Both the position numbers and the translations under genes were made by a program. The notes under the pieces were generated by a model. It made no database searches, was not told the DNA's origin, and saw only the letters and a list, made by a program, of their open reading frames with translations. From the NCBI GenBank assembly GCA_965200465.1, contig OZ241358.1, positions 2,480,001 to 2,544,000 on the forward strand: a stretch of DNA of 64,000 bases. Direction: 5' to 3'. The DNA is from Azophilus sp965200465 (GTDB lineage: Bacteria > Pseudomonadota > Gammaproteobacteria > Pseudomonadales > Azotimanducaceae). How positions within the stretch are numbered: position 1 is the first letter of the stretch; the number at the start of each line of letters is the position of its first letter. This document shows positions 34,413 through 43,477 of the stretch, piece after piece.

Positions 34413-34433
34413 TAAAATATCACTGATATTTTA
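34413..34433. promoter_or_regulatory. AT-rich palindrome, candidate operator
   Basis: TAAAATATCA and TGATATTTTA form a perfect 10-bp inverted repeat around one C, in an otherwise G+C-rich stretch, 66-86 nt ahead of the DUF5916 start. The same left arm recurs at 39355 upstream of the amidohydrolases. The binding protein is unknown. The surrounding gap 34348-34621 holds no convincing gene. Confidence 0.5.
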
Positions 34434-34621
34434 GATGGCAATCCCAGCTTCAATGCATGGTTTCAGCGATGAGCCCAAGCCAATTGCCGCCCATGACCTT
34501 GGCGAACTCTTGGTCGCTCGTCGCCGCCGTAAACCAAAAACGCCCGCTCCGACTCGCAGCAATGTCTCCACCGCAAGGCCCTCCCAGCTTGCGCCTTGAC
34601 GCTTCACCGGGAGCGTAGGCG

Positions 34622-36079
34622 TCAAGAGGCTGGCCTTGCGGCATCCGTGTCAATGCCCAGATTGTCCGCTAGCAGTTCCGCCGCGCTTCTGCCTGCGGCC
34701 AAGGCCGCATGAAACCTCTGCGTCAGATGCTCTCGGAAACTGGGAATGGGCACATCCATGACGTCTCTGTCCGGGGCCAGGGTTTGCAGAATGCCTTTTG
34801 CCACGGCACGATCGACGACGCTTTCCGCCATGCCGCCGTCCATCTCCACGCCCTTGTCCGTGCTGGCTTGCACCGCCCGCACGATGGCGTCGCTGCTGGG
34901 GCATCCGGCGCCGCAGGCCGCGAACGCCGCCCCCAAGGCCAAGGTGTGGGGGCCGATGGCGCCCATTCTGGCCTCGTAGTAATCCTGCTTCATGGCTTCG
35001 TGCGCCCGCCCGAGCGCGTCATGGCCGACCTTCCTTGGATGGAAGTCCAGACCCGCATCCGCAACCAGCTTGGCCATGGCGGCCACGCCGTTCTGGAGAT
35101 GGTGCGGGAAGCCGCCTGACGCATCCAGGATGCGCCGGACGGCATCCTCCCGCCATGCCGCCCACTGCTCGGTCCGAAAGCCGTTGCGCCGGGCCAAATC
35201 CGCCAGTGGCGCCCCGTCGCCGGGCCTCGCCGCCAGCCCCAGCGCGTCCAGGTTGAGATTGACCAGTTGCGACGGCTCATCCTCCGTCAACAGGCCCAGC
35301 ATGTAGGGCATGTTTGGCGTGAACCGGGAGATGCCCGCGTCGTCGAACGCCTTCTTCAGTCCGGGCAGGCCGAAGGCGGCGAAGCATACTGGCGCCTGCC
35401 GGACATTCTGATGCACCGCGTCCAGGAACCCCGCCGGCGCCGAGTTCGGCTGGAGGTTCTGCGCCTCATCTACGCAGATGACCAGTCCGTTCGGCCAGAA
35501 ACTGGGGTGCAGGGCCATCAGGGAGGTGATCGCGTCGGAGTGCTCCGACAGCCCCATTTGCCGCATCAGCACGGCTGCGGGGTCCCCTCCGCGCATGAGG
35601 TGGGCCGCGGCGGAGGAGAAAGACGCCAAACCTCCCCCCTTGGCGACGCCCTGCAGGATGCGGGCGTCCGCGTCGGGCAGCAGCCGCCGGAGCAAGGCGG
35701 CGGGCAAGGGCAATCGGGACGCCAGCCTGCAGGCGGCGTGGGCGGGCGGCCCGTCCAGCACGTCCAAGGTGGCCAGCACGGCGGTGGCGGCGGATGCGCC
35801 GGGCTTCGCCGCCGCTTGTTGCTGCAGGCGCACGAACTCCTCCGCCAGCGCCGTCTTGCCCATGCCAGGGGGGCCGGCGAAGCGCGGCGACGCGCCCTTG
35901 GGCGGCCTGCGGCCCGCCAAGCCAAGGCGCAAAAGTTGCGCGCGCCGCAGCAGAGTGGCCAATTCCACGCCCCGCCCCACGAACCTGAAGGGATGGGACC
36001 GATCCCCCGCGTCATGGAAATCCCGCAGGGCATCCAGCCACTCCGTCAGGGTTTGGGCTTGCTTGCCGAGAACAGGCAT
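34622..36079 (-). CDS. AAA ATPase of unknown role
   Basis: 485 residues from the ATG at 36079 (MPVLGKQAQTLTEWL). The N-terminal FVGRGVELATLLRRAQ is the usual entry to AAA modules of the ORC/TniB/ExeA type, Walker A is GPPGMGKT (69-76) and Walker B GLVICVDEAQ (about 210). A FGLPGLKKAF segment resembles the sensor region of TniB/ExeA-like ATPases. The C-terminal ~150 residues look like a winged-helix lid. I do not recognise a specific family. No transposase or secretion genes are adjacent. An earlier in-frame ATG at 36160 is less likely. Confidence 0.75.
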   Translation of the reverse strand: MPVLGKQAQTLTEWLDALRDFHDAGDRSHPFRFVGRGVELATLLRRAQLLRLGLAGRRPPKGASPRFAGPPGMGKTALAEEFVRLQQQAAAKPGASAATAVLATLDVLDGPPAHAACRLASRLPLPAALLRRLLPDADARILQGVAKGGGLASFSSAAAHLMRGGDPAAVLMRQMGLSEHSDAITSLMALHPSFWPNGLVICVDEAQNLQPNSAPAGFLDAVHQNVRQAPVCFAAFGLPGLKKAFDDAGISRFTPNMPYMLGLLTEDEPSQLVNLNLDALGLAARPGDGAPLADLARRNGFRTEQWAAWREDAVRRILDASGGFPHHLQNGVAAMAKLVADAGLDFHPRKVGHDALGRAHEAMKQDYYEARMGAIGPHTLALGAAFAACGAGCPSSDAIVRAVQASTDKGVEMDGGMAESVVDRAVAKGILQTLAPDRDVMDVPIPSFREHLTQRFHAALAAGRSAAELLADNLGIDTDAARPAS

Positions 36080-36273
36080 GTGGTCCACATTGCTGGCGCA
36101 GGTCAATCGTTCAATCGTCAATCGTGCGGCACACCATCTGCATGCCTTGAATGAGGCCAATTTAGCACATAACCGCAGGCCGAAGCCCCGCCCTCCTGGC
36201 CCGCTCGTCGGCGTTCGTCAACCTCTACCGCGGCAAGGGAATGGACGGCGTCGGCGGTGCTTTCGGCACGGAA

Positions 36274-37683
36274 TTAGCCCTCAGATGCGGCGGCTGGTTT
36301 CTCAAGCGCGTCTTCGTCGAGCAGCATAAGCAGCCTAACCGTGCGGCTGCGGAGGGGTTCATCCGCCGGCGGGCGCTTGTCGATGACGATCTCGCCGCCC
36401 TTGATGACCACCACCGGGCGGGTCGCCGCCGTCAGGTCCGCAAGCGGGTCGCCGTCCAGAATGATGAGGTCGGCGAGCATCCCCGGTGCCGCGACGCCGA
36501 AGTCGTCCGGCGTGAACGGGTGCTTGGCGGCCTGCCCGGTCATCATCTCGATGACCTGCATCCTGCTGAATCCGCTGGCCAGCAACACGCGCATTTCGGC
36601 CTCCAGCAAAGGCCGCGGCTGCGCCGGCGTGCCGATGCCCTCAAAGTCCGTGCCGAACAGCAAGGGAACGCCGGCGGCGGCGAAGGCTTGCAGGCTGGGG
36701 CCGACGTTGCGCTCGATGTTTTGGCTGCGCTTGGCCGTTTCGGGCTGCGCTGTCGATTCGGGACCCGGGTCGTAGAAGCGCACGGTGGTCGTCATCGAGA
36801 TTTTGCGCCGGCTGACCAGTTCCGGCAGATGTTCGCCGCTTGCCGTCATCAGCCTGCCCCCGCGGTTGGTGGCCGCATGCACCAAGCCGTCAACGCCGGC
36901 CTTGACCACCGCCGCCACGTCCGCAACTCTGAAGGCGTGGGCCACCACCGGCACGCCGAGCGCATGACCTTCATCAACCACGGCCTGCAGCACCTCCGGG
37001 GTCATTTGCTCAGCGCCAAAGCCGCCGTCATAGACCAGCTTCAAGCCGTCAACGCCGCCGGCCACAAGGTCGCGCGCGCATTGCCGGGCGGCTTCCGGGT
37101 CATTGGTGTTGCAGGTCAGGTGCTCGATGCACCATGCGTTGTCGTTGCAGACGGTGCTCGCAGGGTGCCCCCGCGGCGCGGTGAACAGGCGCCCGGAGAC
37201 GTACATGCGCGGCCCCAGGAGCTCCCCAGCGGCGACCTGGTCCCGAATCTCCACCACGAAGGGCATGAAGCCGCCCGGGTCCATGATGGTGGTGACGCCG
37301 GCGTCCAAAAAGCTCAGCAGTCGGTCCGCCAAGCGCTCGGCGCGAAATTCGGCCATGTCGGCGTCGCTGGTGATGGCCACGTCAGGGCTCGGATAGCCGC
37401 CGGCGCCTCCTCGGGTCCAAAACTCCAACGAGGAATGCACATGCAGTTCCGCAAGTCCCGGCATCACCGTCCTGCCGCCGGCGTCGATGACCGCGGCCCC
37501 GGCGCTGGCGCCGGAACCGTCAACGGAGACGATGCGCTCCCCAACCACCACGACGGCGGCGCCCTCCACCGGGGCGGCGCCCGTGCCGTCTATCAGCCGC
37601 GCATTCCTGATGACCAAATCGGCCGAAGCCGCCAGCGGCGCAACCAACAGGGCGCAACAGGTCCATAGAGGCGATGTTCGCAT
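36274..37683 (-). CDS. Secreted metal-dependent amidohydrolase 1
   Basis: 469 residues from the ATG at 37683, which has GGAGG 7 nt ahead. A signal peptide (WTCCALLVAPLAASA) is followed by the amidohydrolase fold: HVH metal ligands at 81-83, the Lys in GLKLVYDG, the His in VPVVAHAF and GLVHAAT, and the Asp in LLFGTDFEG. This set is that of imidazolonepropionase-like and prolidase-like amidohydrolases exported to the periplasm. The substrate is not readable. It is a close paralogue of the next gene upstream, about 100 nt away, so the pair arose by tandem duplication. Confidence 0.88.
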   Translation of the reverse strand: MRTSPLWTCCALLVAPLAASADLVIRNARLIDGTGAAPVEGAAVVVVGERIVSVDGSGASAGAAVIDAGGRTVMPGLAELHVHSSLEFWTRGGAGGYPSPDVAITSDADMAEFRAERLADRLLSFLDAGVTTIMDPGGFMPFVVEIRDQVAAGELLGPRMYVSGRLFTAPRGHPASTVCNDNAWCIEHLTCNTNDPEAARQCARDLVAGGVDGLKLVYDGGFGAEQMTPEVLQAVVDEGHALGVPVVAHAFRVADVAAVVKAGVDGLVHAATNRGGRLMTASGEHLPELVSRRKISMTTTVRFYDPGPESTAQPETAKRSQNIERNVGPSLQAFAAAGVPLLFGTDFEGIGTPAQPRPLLEAEMRVLLASGFSRMQVIEMMTGQAAKHPFTPDDFGVAAPGMLADLIILDGDPLADLTAATRPVVVIKGGEIVIDKRPPADEPLRSRTVRLLMLLDEDALEKPAAASEG

Positions 37684-37783
37684 CAACGTGCCTCCAGGCG
37701 GGAAACGGGGCTGTCCGAGCCGAAACCCAGAGGGCTGGCGGTTGTTTTGTTGAGGCGTTTCGGCGCGGACCCGAACCAACTCG

Positions 37784-39175
37784 TTAGTTGTTGGCCTTGG
37801 CGGCCGGCGGTCGTTTGTCGATGACCACTTCGCCGCCCTTGATGACCACCACCGGGCGGGTCGCCGCGGTCAGGTCCTCGAGCGGGTCGTCGTCCAGAAT
37901 GATGAGGTCCGCGAGCTTGCCCGGAGCAACCACGCCGTAGTCGTCCGGCGTGAAGGGATGCTTGGCGGAGTTGCCCGTCATCATCTTGATGACGTCCATC
38001 TCGCTGAATCCGCTGGCCAGCAGCACGCGCATTTCGGCCTCTATCAAAGGCCGCGGCTCCGCCGGGGTGCCGATGCCCTCGAAGTCGGTGCCGAACAGCA
38101 GGACGACGCCGGCCTTGGCGTGGGCTTGCAGGCTGGGGGCGATCCGGCCTTCAATCGCCCGCATCGCCATGTCGCGCCGCTCTCCGGGCTCCTCCTCCAA
38201 ACCAACGAAGCGCACGGTGGTGGTCATGGGAATGTTGAAGCGGTTCAGCAACTCCGGCAGATACTCGCCGCTGGAGCTCACCAGCTTGCCGCCCTTGTCC
38301 GTCACCTCATGGACCAAGCCGTCAACGCCGGCATAGACCGCGTCCACCGCTTCGTCAAGGGTGCTGGTGTGGGCCACCACGGGCACGCCCAGCTTGTGGC
38401 CCTCATCGACGATGGCGAACAGCGCCTCCTTGCTCAAGCGCTCGAGTTCCATGGGCCAGGTTGAGCCGTCGTCATAGACCAGCTTCAGGCCGTCAACGCC
38501 GGCCGCCACGATGTCCCGCGCACACTGGCGGGCGGCTTCCGGGTCGTTGGTGTTGCAGGTCAGGTGCTCGATGCACCACTCGTCGTTGTTGCAGACAGTG
38601 ACCGCCGGATGCCCCTTGGGCCCGGTGAACAACCGCCCGGAGACGTACATGCGCGGCCCTAGGAATTCGCCGGCCGCCACCTGATCGCGGACTTCCACCA
38701 CATAGGGGAGGAAGCCGCCTGGGTCCATGATGGTGGTGACGCCGGCGTCCAGGAAGCTCAGCATCCGGGCCGGAAGCCGCTCGGCGCGAAATTCGGCCAT
38801 TTCCGCATCGCTGGTGATGGCCACTTCCGGAGACGGGTAGAAATCATCGTCTTCGACATCAACCCAGAACTCCAGCGAGGAATGCACATGCAGTTCCGAA
38901 AGCCCCGGCATCAGGGTCCTGCCGCCGGCGTCGATGGCCAAGGCGTCGGCGCTGGCGCCGGAACCGTCAACGGAGACGATTCGATCCCTGGACACCACGA
39001 CGGTGGCGCCCTCCACCGGAGCGGCCCCGGTGCCGTCAATGAGCCGGGCGTTGCTGATGACCAAATCCGCCGAGGCCGCCAGCGGCATGGCCAACAAGAC
39101 GAGACCGGTCAATAGGGTTTTGTTGCCTTGCATTGGCCTGTTGCCGGCCAGCCTTCCGTTGTTTGCGTTCTCCAT
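37784..39175 (-). CDS. Secreted metal-dependent amidohydrolase 2
   Basis: 463 residues. I start at the ATG at 39175 (GGAG 7 nt ahead); a later ATG at 39133 would give a tighter signal peptide (LLTGLVLLAMPLAASA). HVH at 96-98, GLKLVYDD, VPVVAHTS, GLVHEVT and LLFGTDFEG are the metal and catalytic positions. It shares most of its sequence with the downstream paralogue but has an insertion (STWPMELERLSKE) there absent. The two are probably co-transcribed. Confidence 0.88.
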   Translation of the reverse strand: MENANNGRLAGNRPMQGNKTLLTGLVLLAMPLAASADLVISNARLIDGTGAAPVEGATVVVSRDRIVSVDGSGASADALAIDAGGRTLMPGLSELHVHSSLEFWVDVEDDDFYPSPEVAITSDAEMAEFRAERLPARMLSFLDAGVTTIMDPGGFLPYVVEVRDQVAAGEFLGPRMYVSGRLFTGPKGHPAVTVCNNDEWCIEHLTCNTNDPEAARQCARDIVAAGVDGLKLVYDDGSTWPMELERLSKEALFAIVDEGHKLGVPVVAHTSTLDEAVDAVYAGVDGLVHEVTDKGGKLVSSSGEYLPELLNRFNIPMTTTVRFVGLEEEPGERRDMAMRAIEGRIAPSLQAHAKAGVVLLFGTDFEGIGTPAEPRPLIEAEMRVLLASGFSEMDVIKMMTGNSAKHPFTPDDYGVVAPGKLADLIILDDDPLEDLTAATRPVVVIKGGEVVIDKRPPAAKANN

Positions 39176-39354
39176 TGCTCGACTCCTACTCGACAATTTG
39201 TGAATCCTCTTGTGAATCCTCAAGCGTCCAGCGCCGTTCGCGCCTCTGCATCCGAACCACCCATGCTAAGCCGCCGTCCCGCACAGGCCCACACCCTCAA
39301 CGGTCTCGCCAAAAGCATGGCGTCAACACCAATCACAACGATGTTGTGCGGACG

Positions 39355-39375
39355 TAAAATATCACAGAGTTTTTA
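39355..39375. promoter_or_regulatory. Second copy of the AT-rich operator-like element
   Basis: TAAAATATCAC is identical to the left arm and centre at 34413; the right arm (AGAGTTTTTA) matches the palindrome at 7 of 10 positions. It is 180 nt ahead of the amidohydrolase pair. A shared regulator is possible but unproven. Confidence 0.35.
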
Positions 39376-39436
39376 CTCGTCAAGCCCATATTTGCCCGTC
39401 AAGCCCATATCAGCGGTCCTCCGAAGTCCCTGTTGG

Positions 39437-39581
39437 CAGCCTGCTGAAAAAACTCCGATGTCCAGCGCGAAATTGGGGACGCCAAAAAACCAGAAAACAG
39501 GGGAGAAAGTCCCATTTTGACCCCAGAAACACCTGTTTAGCACTGCTTCGGCCAAGTGTCATTTGGTTTTTCAGCAGGCTG
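39437..39581. mobile_element. 145-bp element with 15-bp inverted ends (MITE-like)
   Basis: CAGCCTGCTGAAAAA at the left and its exact complement at the right enclose 115 bp with no gene. Ends of this kind are typical of small non-autonomous relatives of insertion sequences. The right end abuts the stop codon of the DUF499 gene (39582-39584), so insertion may have set the present 3' end or serve as its terminator. I see no target duplication. Together with the stretch 39176-39436 it fills the 400-nt gap. Confidence 0.55.
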
Positions 39582-42500
39582 TTAGACTTCCTCAAACCCG
39601 TGGCTGTCGAACTTCAGCGTGCGGCTGTTTTCGTTGACGGTGCGCACGATGCTCTCCGGGGCGCCGTCCGGGAGGTCGGCGGCGATGTCCAGGGTGACGG
39701 CCACTTCGGCGCCCACTAGGCCGGACAGGTGGGCGATGACCTCCTCGGCGATGCGGCCGGCGTCCCGCCCCACTCGGGTGGGGTCCAGGGCGACGGCGCC
39801 GTGGAAGCGGCGGAGCTTTTTTTCCGCCGGGGGCGGCGGTGCGGGTTCTCCCCCATCCGGCGGGCCGCCCGTTTCCGTTTCCGGCTTCGGTTGAGGCGAG
39901 GGCGCCTCCGCGTCCAGTTGCCGGCGGGCGGCTTGCGGCTGCACCAGCAAGGCCGGGCTTTCCGGCGGCATCGGCGCCGGCCTCCTCCCCGCCTGCAAGC
40001 CAAGGTAGCGCCCCGCCGCCTCGTCCAAGCCCTCCGCGAGGGCGAAGCTGTCCGTTTCCCAGGTGAGCAGGGCCAAGCCGTCCTCCACCGCCCGCGCCAG
40101 CACTTCCGCCCCGGCCAGGCGCGGCAGATAGGGATAGCTGGCGAAATCCTCCGCTAGCTGGCGCACGGACACATGGTCGCCGCGCCACAGGGGCACGCCG
40201 TCCATGTGCATCCGCAATATGGCGCCGCCCAGCTGCATGACCAGCAGCTCGTCGTTGCGCAGCCGCTTGGCGGCCCGTTCCGCCAGCCCGCCCGCCCCGG
40301 TCAGGCGAATGGCTTGCCACGCCACCGGCGCTTTGGGGTTGGGCTGCTCCGGCGTCAGCAGCCATTGATAGGCTTCCGGCAGGCGGGCGGTCACGGCGTC
40401 GTTGGCGGCTTGGCGCTGCACTTCCGCCTGCTTGGTTTGATGGGGGTCCAAGTTCAGTTCATCTTTTTCCTCCAAGATGGACTGCCACGCCAGATGGCGG
40501 CGCAAGGCTTCGTCCAAATCCTGGCAGCGCACCCGGTCCGCGGCGAGAAAGACCAGCGTGTTGCGGAACAGGCGGGGGGCGTTGCCCCGGCTTTCCAGAA
40601 TGGCCTTGGCGGCGGTCTGGGCGGGGTTTCCCTCCTCCTTCGCATAAGGCTGTTCGGCGGCGAGCACCACCAGCCGGGCATCCCAGTCGTCCGGCACGTC
40701 CGCGCTGGATTGCGGCAGCACATGGATGCCGGCGAAGTCCCCGCCGCCGCGCAAGCTGGCCCGCAGCCGCCGCTCCAGTTCCAGGGCCGCTTGGTCCGGG
40801 TCCCGAACCAATTGGGCGGCCCGGTCCTCCGCCAGCTTGGTCACCGTGGGCTGGGTGTCGTACCACACCCGCGCCCCGTCCTGATAAAGATAGGTGGCGG
40901 CCGCCGCCAAGCGGCGCAGGGCGTCCCCAAAGGGGGCGGGGGATTCCCCCGGCGACACGCAGCCGAGCTGCACCCGCCCGTCGTCAATGCCGCGATGCGC
41001 CGCCGCGGTGGTGGGCGCGGAGCCGAGATAGACCGTGCGCGCCACCCGTCGGGTGGCGGACAGCTTGCCGAGATTGGGCACCTCGGCGTCGATGCGCAAC
41101 GGCAGCGAATTGGGGCCATCCACGTCCGTCTCGAGCACCGGCGTCCAGTTGTCCGGCAGGTAGCGGGTGAGCTCGTTTTGCACGCGGGCATCGTCGATGG
41201 GAATGGTGGAGGGCAGGATGAGGGGATTGCGGTCGCCGCTTTCCCACAGGCTGTGGATCACCGCCGCCATCAGCCGCAGCACGCCCCGGGTGCGCTGAAA
41301 CTTGGCCAGCGCCGACCAATCTGAATACAGGCGGTCGAAGATTTCCGGGTGAATGGGATAGGCCGCCTGCAGGCGCCGCTCGTAGTCCGCGCTGCGGCAT
41401 TCGGAGGGGAATTCCGCCTGCTGCGAGCGGTACAGGTCGGCGAAGGCCCGGGCGCTGACATCCCGCCGCTTGAAGGCGTCCGGCCCGTCCAGGGGCTCGA
41501 ACAGGCGCCGCCGCACGATCTCGAAGCTTTCCTCGGCGCTGGCCGGCCGCCAAGAGGACTCCACCCGGGCCACCACGTTGCGCAGCCGCTCCAACGCCTC
41601 CCGCCCGCGCAGGCCGCCCACTTCGGAATCGTCCGCTTCGGCATGGGGCGAGCCTTGGCCGGCGCTGTCGGAGGCCGGCAGGGACACCACCAGCAGGCAG
41701 TTCTCCGTGGCTTTCACCGCTTCCGTGAGGGTCTGCGCGAAGGTGAACTGGGTCTCGAAGCTGCCGGCCGGCAGGTCGCTCTCGTCGTGCAGTTGGCGGG
41801 CGTAGGACACCCATTCGTCGATGAGGATCAGGCACGGCCCGTGGGTTGCCAGCAGTTCCCGCAAGGCGTCGCCGGGATTGGTGGCATGCGCGTCATCGGC
41901 GCGGATGCGCTCGAAGGCCGCCTTGCCGCCCAGCTGATGCGCCAGTTCGCCCCACAGGGTGCGCACTTGAACGCCGTCCGGCTTCTGGGCCGGATTGCCG
42001 GGGGAAATCTTGTTGCCCACCAGCACCACGCGCTTGACCGACGCCGCTGCGGCAACTTCCGCTTTGGCCAGCACCTCCTCCAGTCCGGCCAGTTCCTTAA
42101 GCGGGACGCCGGAAAACAGGTGGTAAAGGGCCAGCATGGAATGGGTCTTGCCGCCGCCGAAGTTGGTTTGCAGTTGCACCACCGGGTCCCCGGAAAGGCC
42201 GGCCAGCCGCCGCAAGCCGGTGGCGAGCAGCCCTTGCAGGCTTTGGGTGAGGTAGGTGCGGCGAAAGAACTCCCGCGGGTCCCGGTATTCGTCCGCCCCT
42301 TCGCCTAAATGCACCTGCCAGAGGTCCGCCGCGAACTCGGCCTGCTGATAGCGCCCGCTGGCCACGTCCCGATGGGGCGTGACCACCTGCCGCCAAGGCT
42401 TCAGCGCCGTGCCGCCAGCCGCCTCCACCAAGGCGCTGGCCGCCCGCCGCTTCTCGCCGCGCACCTGCTCGTCGAGCACCAGCCGCCGCAACTCCAACTT

Positions 42501-42902
42501 GATCTTGGCAACTGCATCCGCTTCGCCGGCGGAAACCGCGGTGAGCAGCCGCTCCGCCGAATCCAGCGCCCGGTCCGCATCGTCGCTCACGAAGCGCTCC
42601 TGATGCGCCCACTTGTTGCGCCAATCCCGCAGTTCGGAGACCAGGCTGCGTTCGGTGAAGCCCAGGGTGTCGCGGAACACGTCGTTCCAAGTTTCCCACA
42701 TGAGCTTGAGCAGGGCGGCGGCGTCCCACTCGCCAATGGGCTTGTTCGCCAGCTTGGGGTCTTCCGCAAAGCGGCGAACGGTCTCCATGCGCACCGCGCC
42801 GGCCTTCGCCTTGGCCATGACCTCGCGTTGCACGAAGGGGGCGAGGCCGGAACGCAGGAGTTCCATCGCCTTGCCGACGCGCTCGTGGTTGGTGGTTGCC
42901 AT
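39582..42902 (-). CDS. Swt1-type HEPN plus DUF499 ATPase (BREX PglY/BrxC-like)
   Basis: 1106 residues. The N-terminal ~120 residues form an Swt1-type HEPN domain with the RNase signature RNKWAH at 95-100 intact. The DUF499 ATPase follows: Walker A NFGGGKTH (247-254) and Walker B CLILIDEW (357-364). The C-terminus has DPTRVGRDAGRIAEEV and ends with TLKFDSHGFEEV, the family pattern. DUF499 proteins occur with DNA methyltransferases and helicases in phage-defence islands, including BREX types. Here DUF1156 and helicase genes lie on the same strand 5-18 kb upstream. The MITE-like element touches its 3' end. Confidence 0.88.
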   Translation of the reverse strand: MATTNHERVGKAMELLRSGLAPFVQREVMAKAKAGAVRMETVRRFAEDPKLANKPIGEWDAAALLKLMWETWNDVFRDTLGFTERSLVSELRDWRNKWAHQERFVSDDADRALDSAERLLTAVSAGEADAVAKIKLELRRLVLDEQVRGEKRRAASALVEAAGGTALKPWRQVVTPHRDVASGRYQQAEFAADLWQVHLGEGADEYRDPREFFRRTYLTQSLQGLLATGLRRLAGLSGDPVVQLQTNFGGGKTHSMLALYHLFSGVPLKELAGLEEVLAKAEVAAAASVKRVVLVGNKISPGNPAQKPDGVQVRTLWGELAHQLGGKAAFERIRADDAHATNPGDALRELLATHGPCLILIDEWVSYARQLHDESDLPAGSFETQFTFAQTLTEAVKATENCLLVVSLPASDSAGQGSPHAEADDSEVGGLRGREALERLRNVVARVESSWRPASAEESFEIVRRRLFEPLDGPDAFKRRDVSARAFADLYRSQQAEFPSECRSADYERRLQAAYPIHPEIFDRLYSDWSALAKFQRTRGVLRLMAAVIHSLWESGDRNPLILPSTIPIDDARVQNELTRYLPDNWTPVLETDVDGPNSLPLRIDAEVPNLGKLSATRRVARTVYLGSAPTTAAAHRGIDDGRVQLGCVSPGESPAPFGDALRRLAAAATYLYQDGARVWYDTQPTVTKLAEDRAAQLVRDPDQAALELERRLRASLRGGGDFAGIHVLPQSSADVPDDWDARLVVLAAEQPYAKEEGNPAQTAAKAILESRGNAPRLFRNTLVFLAADRVRCQDLDEALRRHLAWQSILEEKDELNLDPHQTKQAEVQRQAANDAVTARLPEAYQWLLTPEQPNPKAPVAWQAIRLTGAGGLAERAAKRLRNDELLVMQLGGAILRMHMDGVPLWRGDHVSVRQLAEDFASYPYLPRLAGAEVLARAVEDGLALLTWETDSFALAEGLDEAAGRYLGLQAGRRPAPMPPESPALLVQPQAARRQLDAEAPSPQPKPETETGGPPDGGEPAPPPPAEKKLRRFHGAVALDPTRVGRDAGRIAEEVIAHLSGLVGAEVAVTLDIAADLPDGAPESIVRTVNENSRTLKFDSHGFEEV

Positions 42903-43069
42903 GTTTGGCCCCTTATTCGGCTATTCGGCTTCGGAGGCTGATTGGGAGGTTGCGGGAGGAATCTTACCCCAGGGGGACAACTAGCGCGACGATGGGAAGA
43001 ACTTGACCACCAAATGTTCAACAAATTGGGTCGCGCCAGCTATAATGCGATGGCAGCAGGCCAATCGCC

Positions 43070-43477
43070 ATGCCGAACACAACCAACCTTCGCTACAGAG
43101 GCTCCATCAAGCACAAGCGTTGGCGGCCCGGCGGCGGATACGGCACCCTGTGTCCGGATTGGACGCATAGTGCCCCCGCTCAGGGATTCGCCGGCGACTC
43201 CCATGCCCACCCGTGGGCGGACACCGAAGCGCACGCCATGTTGGCGGAAAGCCTGCTTGACGAGGACGGGCGCCGCTACGCCACCCGCAGAGGAATTGCC
43301 TTCGCCGCGGTGAGCAGCGGGGATGGAACTTGGCATGGCTATCCCGTGCCTTGGAAACAGGTGCCAAAAGGCATTTGTGATACGCTCATCGAACGGAGGC
43401 GAGTGACAAGGCGCGAGGTGAGACGGCCGGTGGATTTGCACAACATTCGTTGGGCTTTGGGGAGCGAAGATGCCTGA
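43070..43477 (+). CDS. Small protein paired with the ImmA/IrrE protease gene
   Basis: 135 residues, not recognised. It is polar with HAHPWADTEAHAMLAESLL and a basic C-terminal part (ERRRVTRREVRRPVD) that may bind nucleic acid. Its stop overlaps the start of the next gene by 8 nt, so the two are made together. Both run against the surrounding minus-strand genes; the 167-nt gap to the DUF499 start would hold divergent promoters. The pair could be a toxin-antitoxin-like or defence module, which is inference. Confidence 0.65.
   Translation: MPNTTNLRYRGSIKHKRWRPGGGYGTLCPDWTHSAPAQGFAGDSHAHPWADTEAHAMLAESLLDEDGRRYATRRGIAFAAVSSGDGTWHGYPVPWKQVPKGICDTLIERRRVTRREVRRPVDLHNIRWALGSEDA

Noticed and set aside
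34450..34653. Short minus-strand frame ending with a segment like the C-terminus of renal-type dipeptidases (KVMGGNWL)
   Set aside because: Only about ten residues resemble the family; there is no start, no body of the enzyme and no frame continuity. It could be a trace of a lost gene but does not support an annotation.
39373..39595. Two 60-residue frames across the inverted-repeat element
   Set aside because: They lie within the MITE-like element and its flank and have no family likeness or ribosome-binding site.
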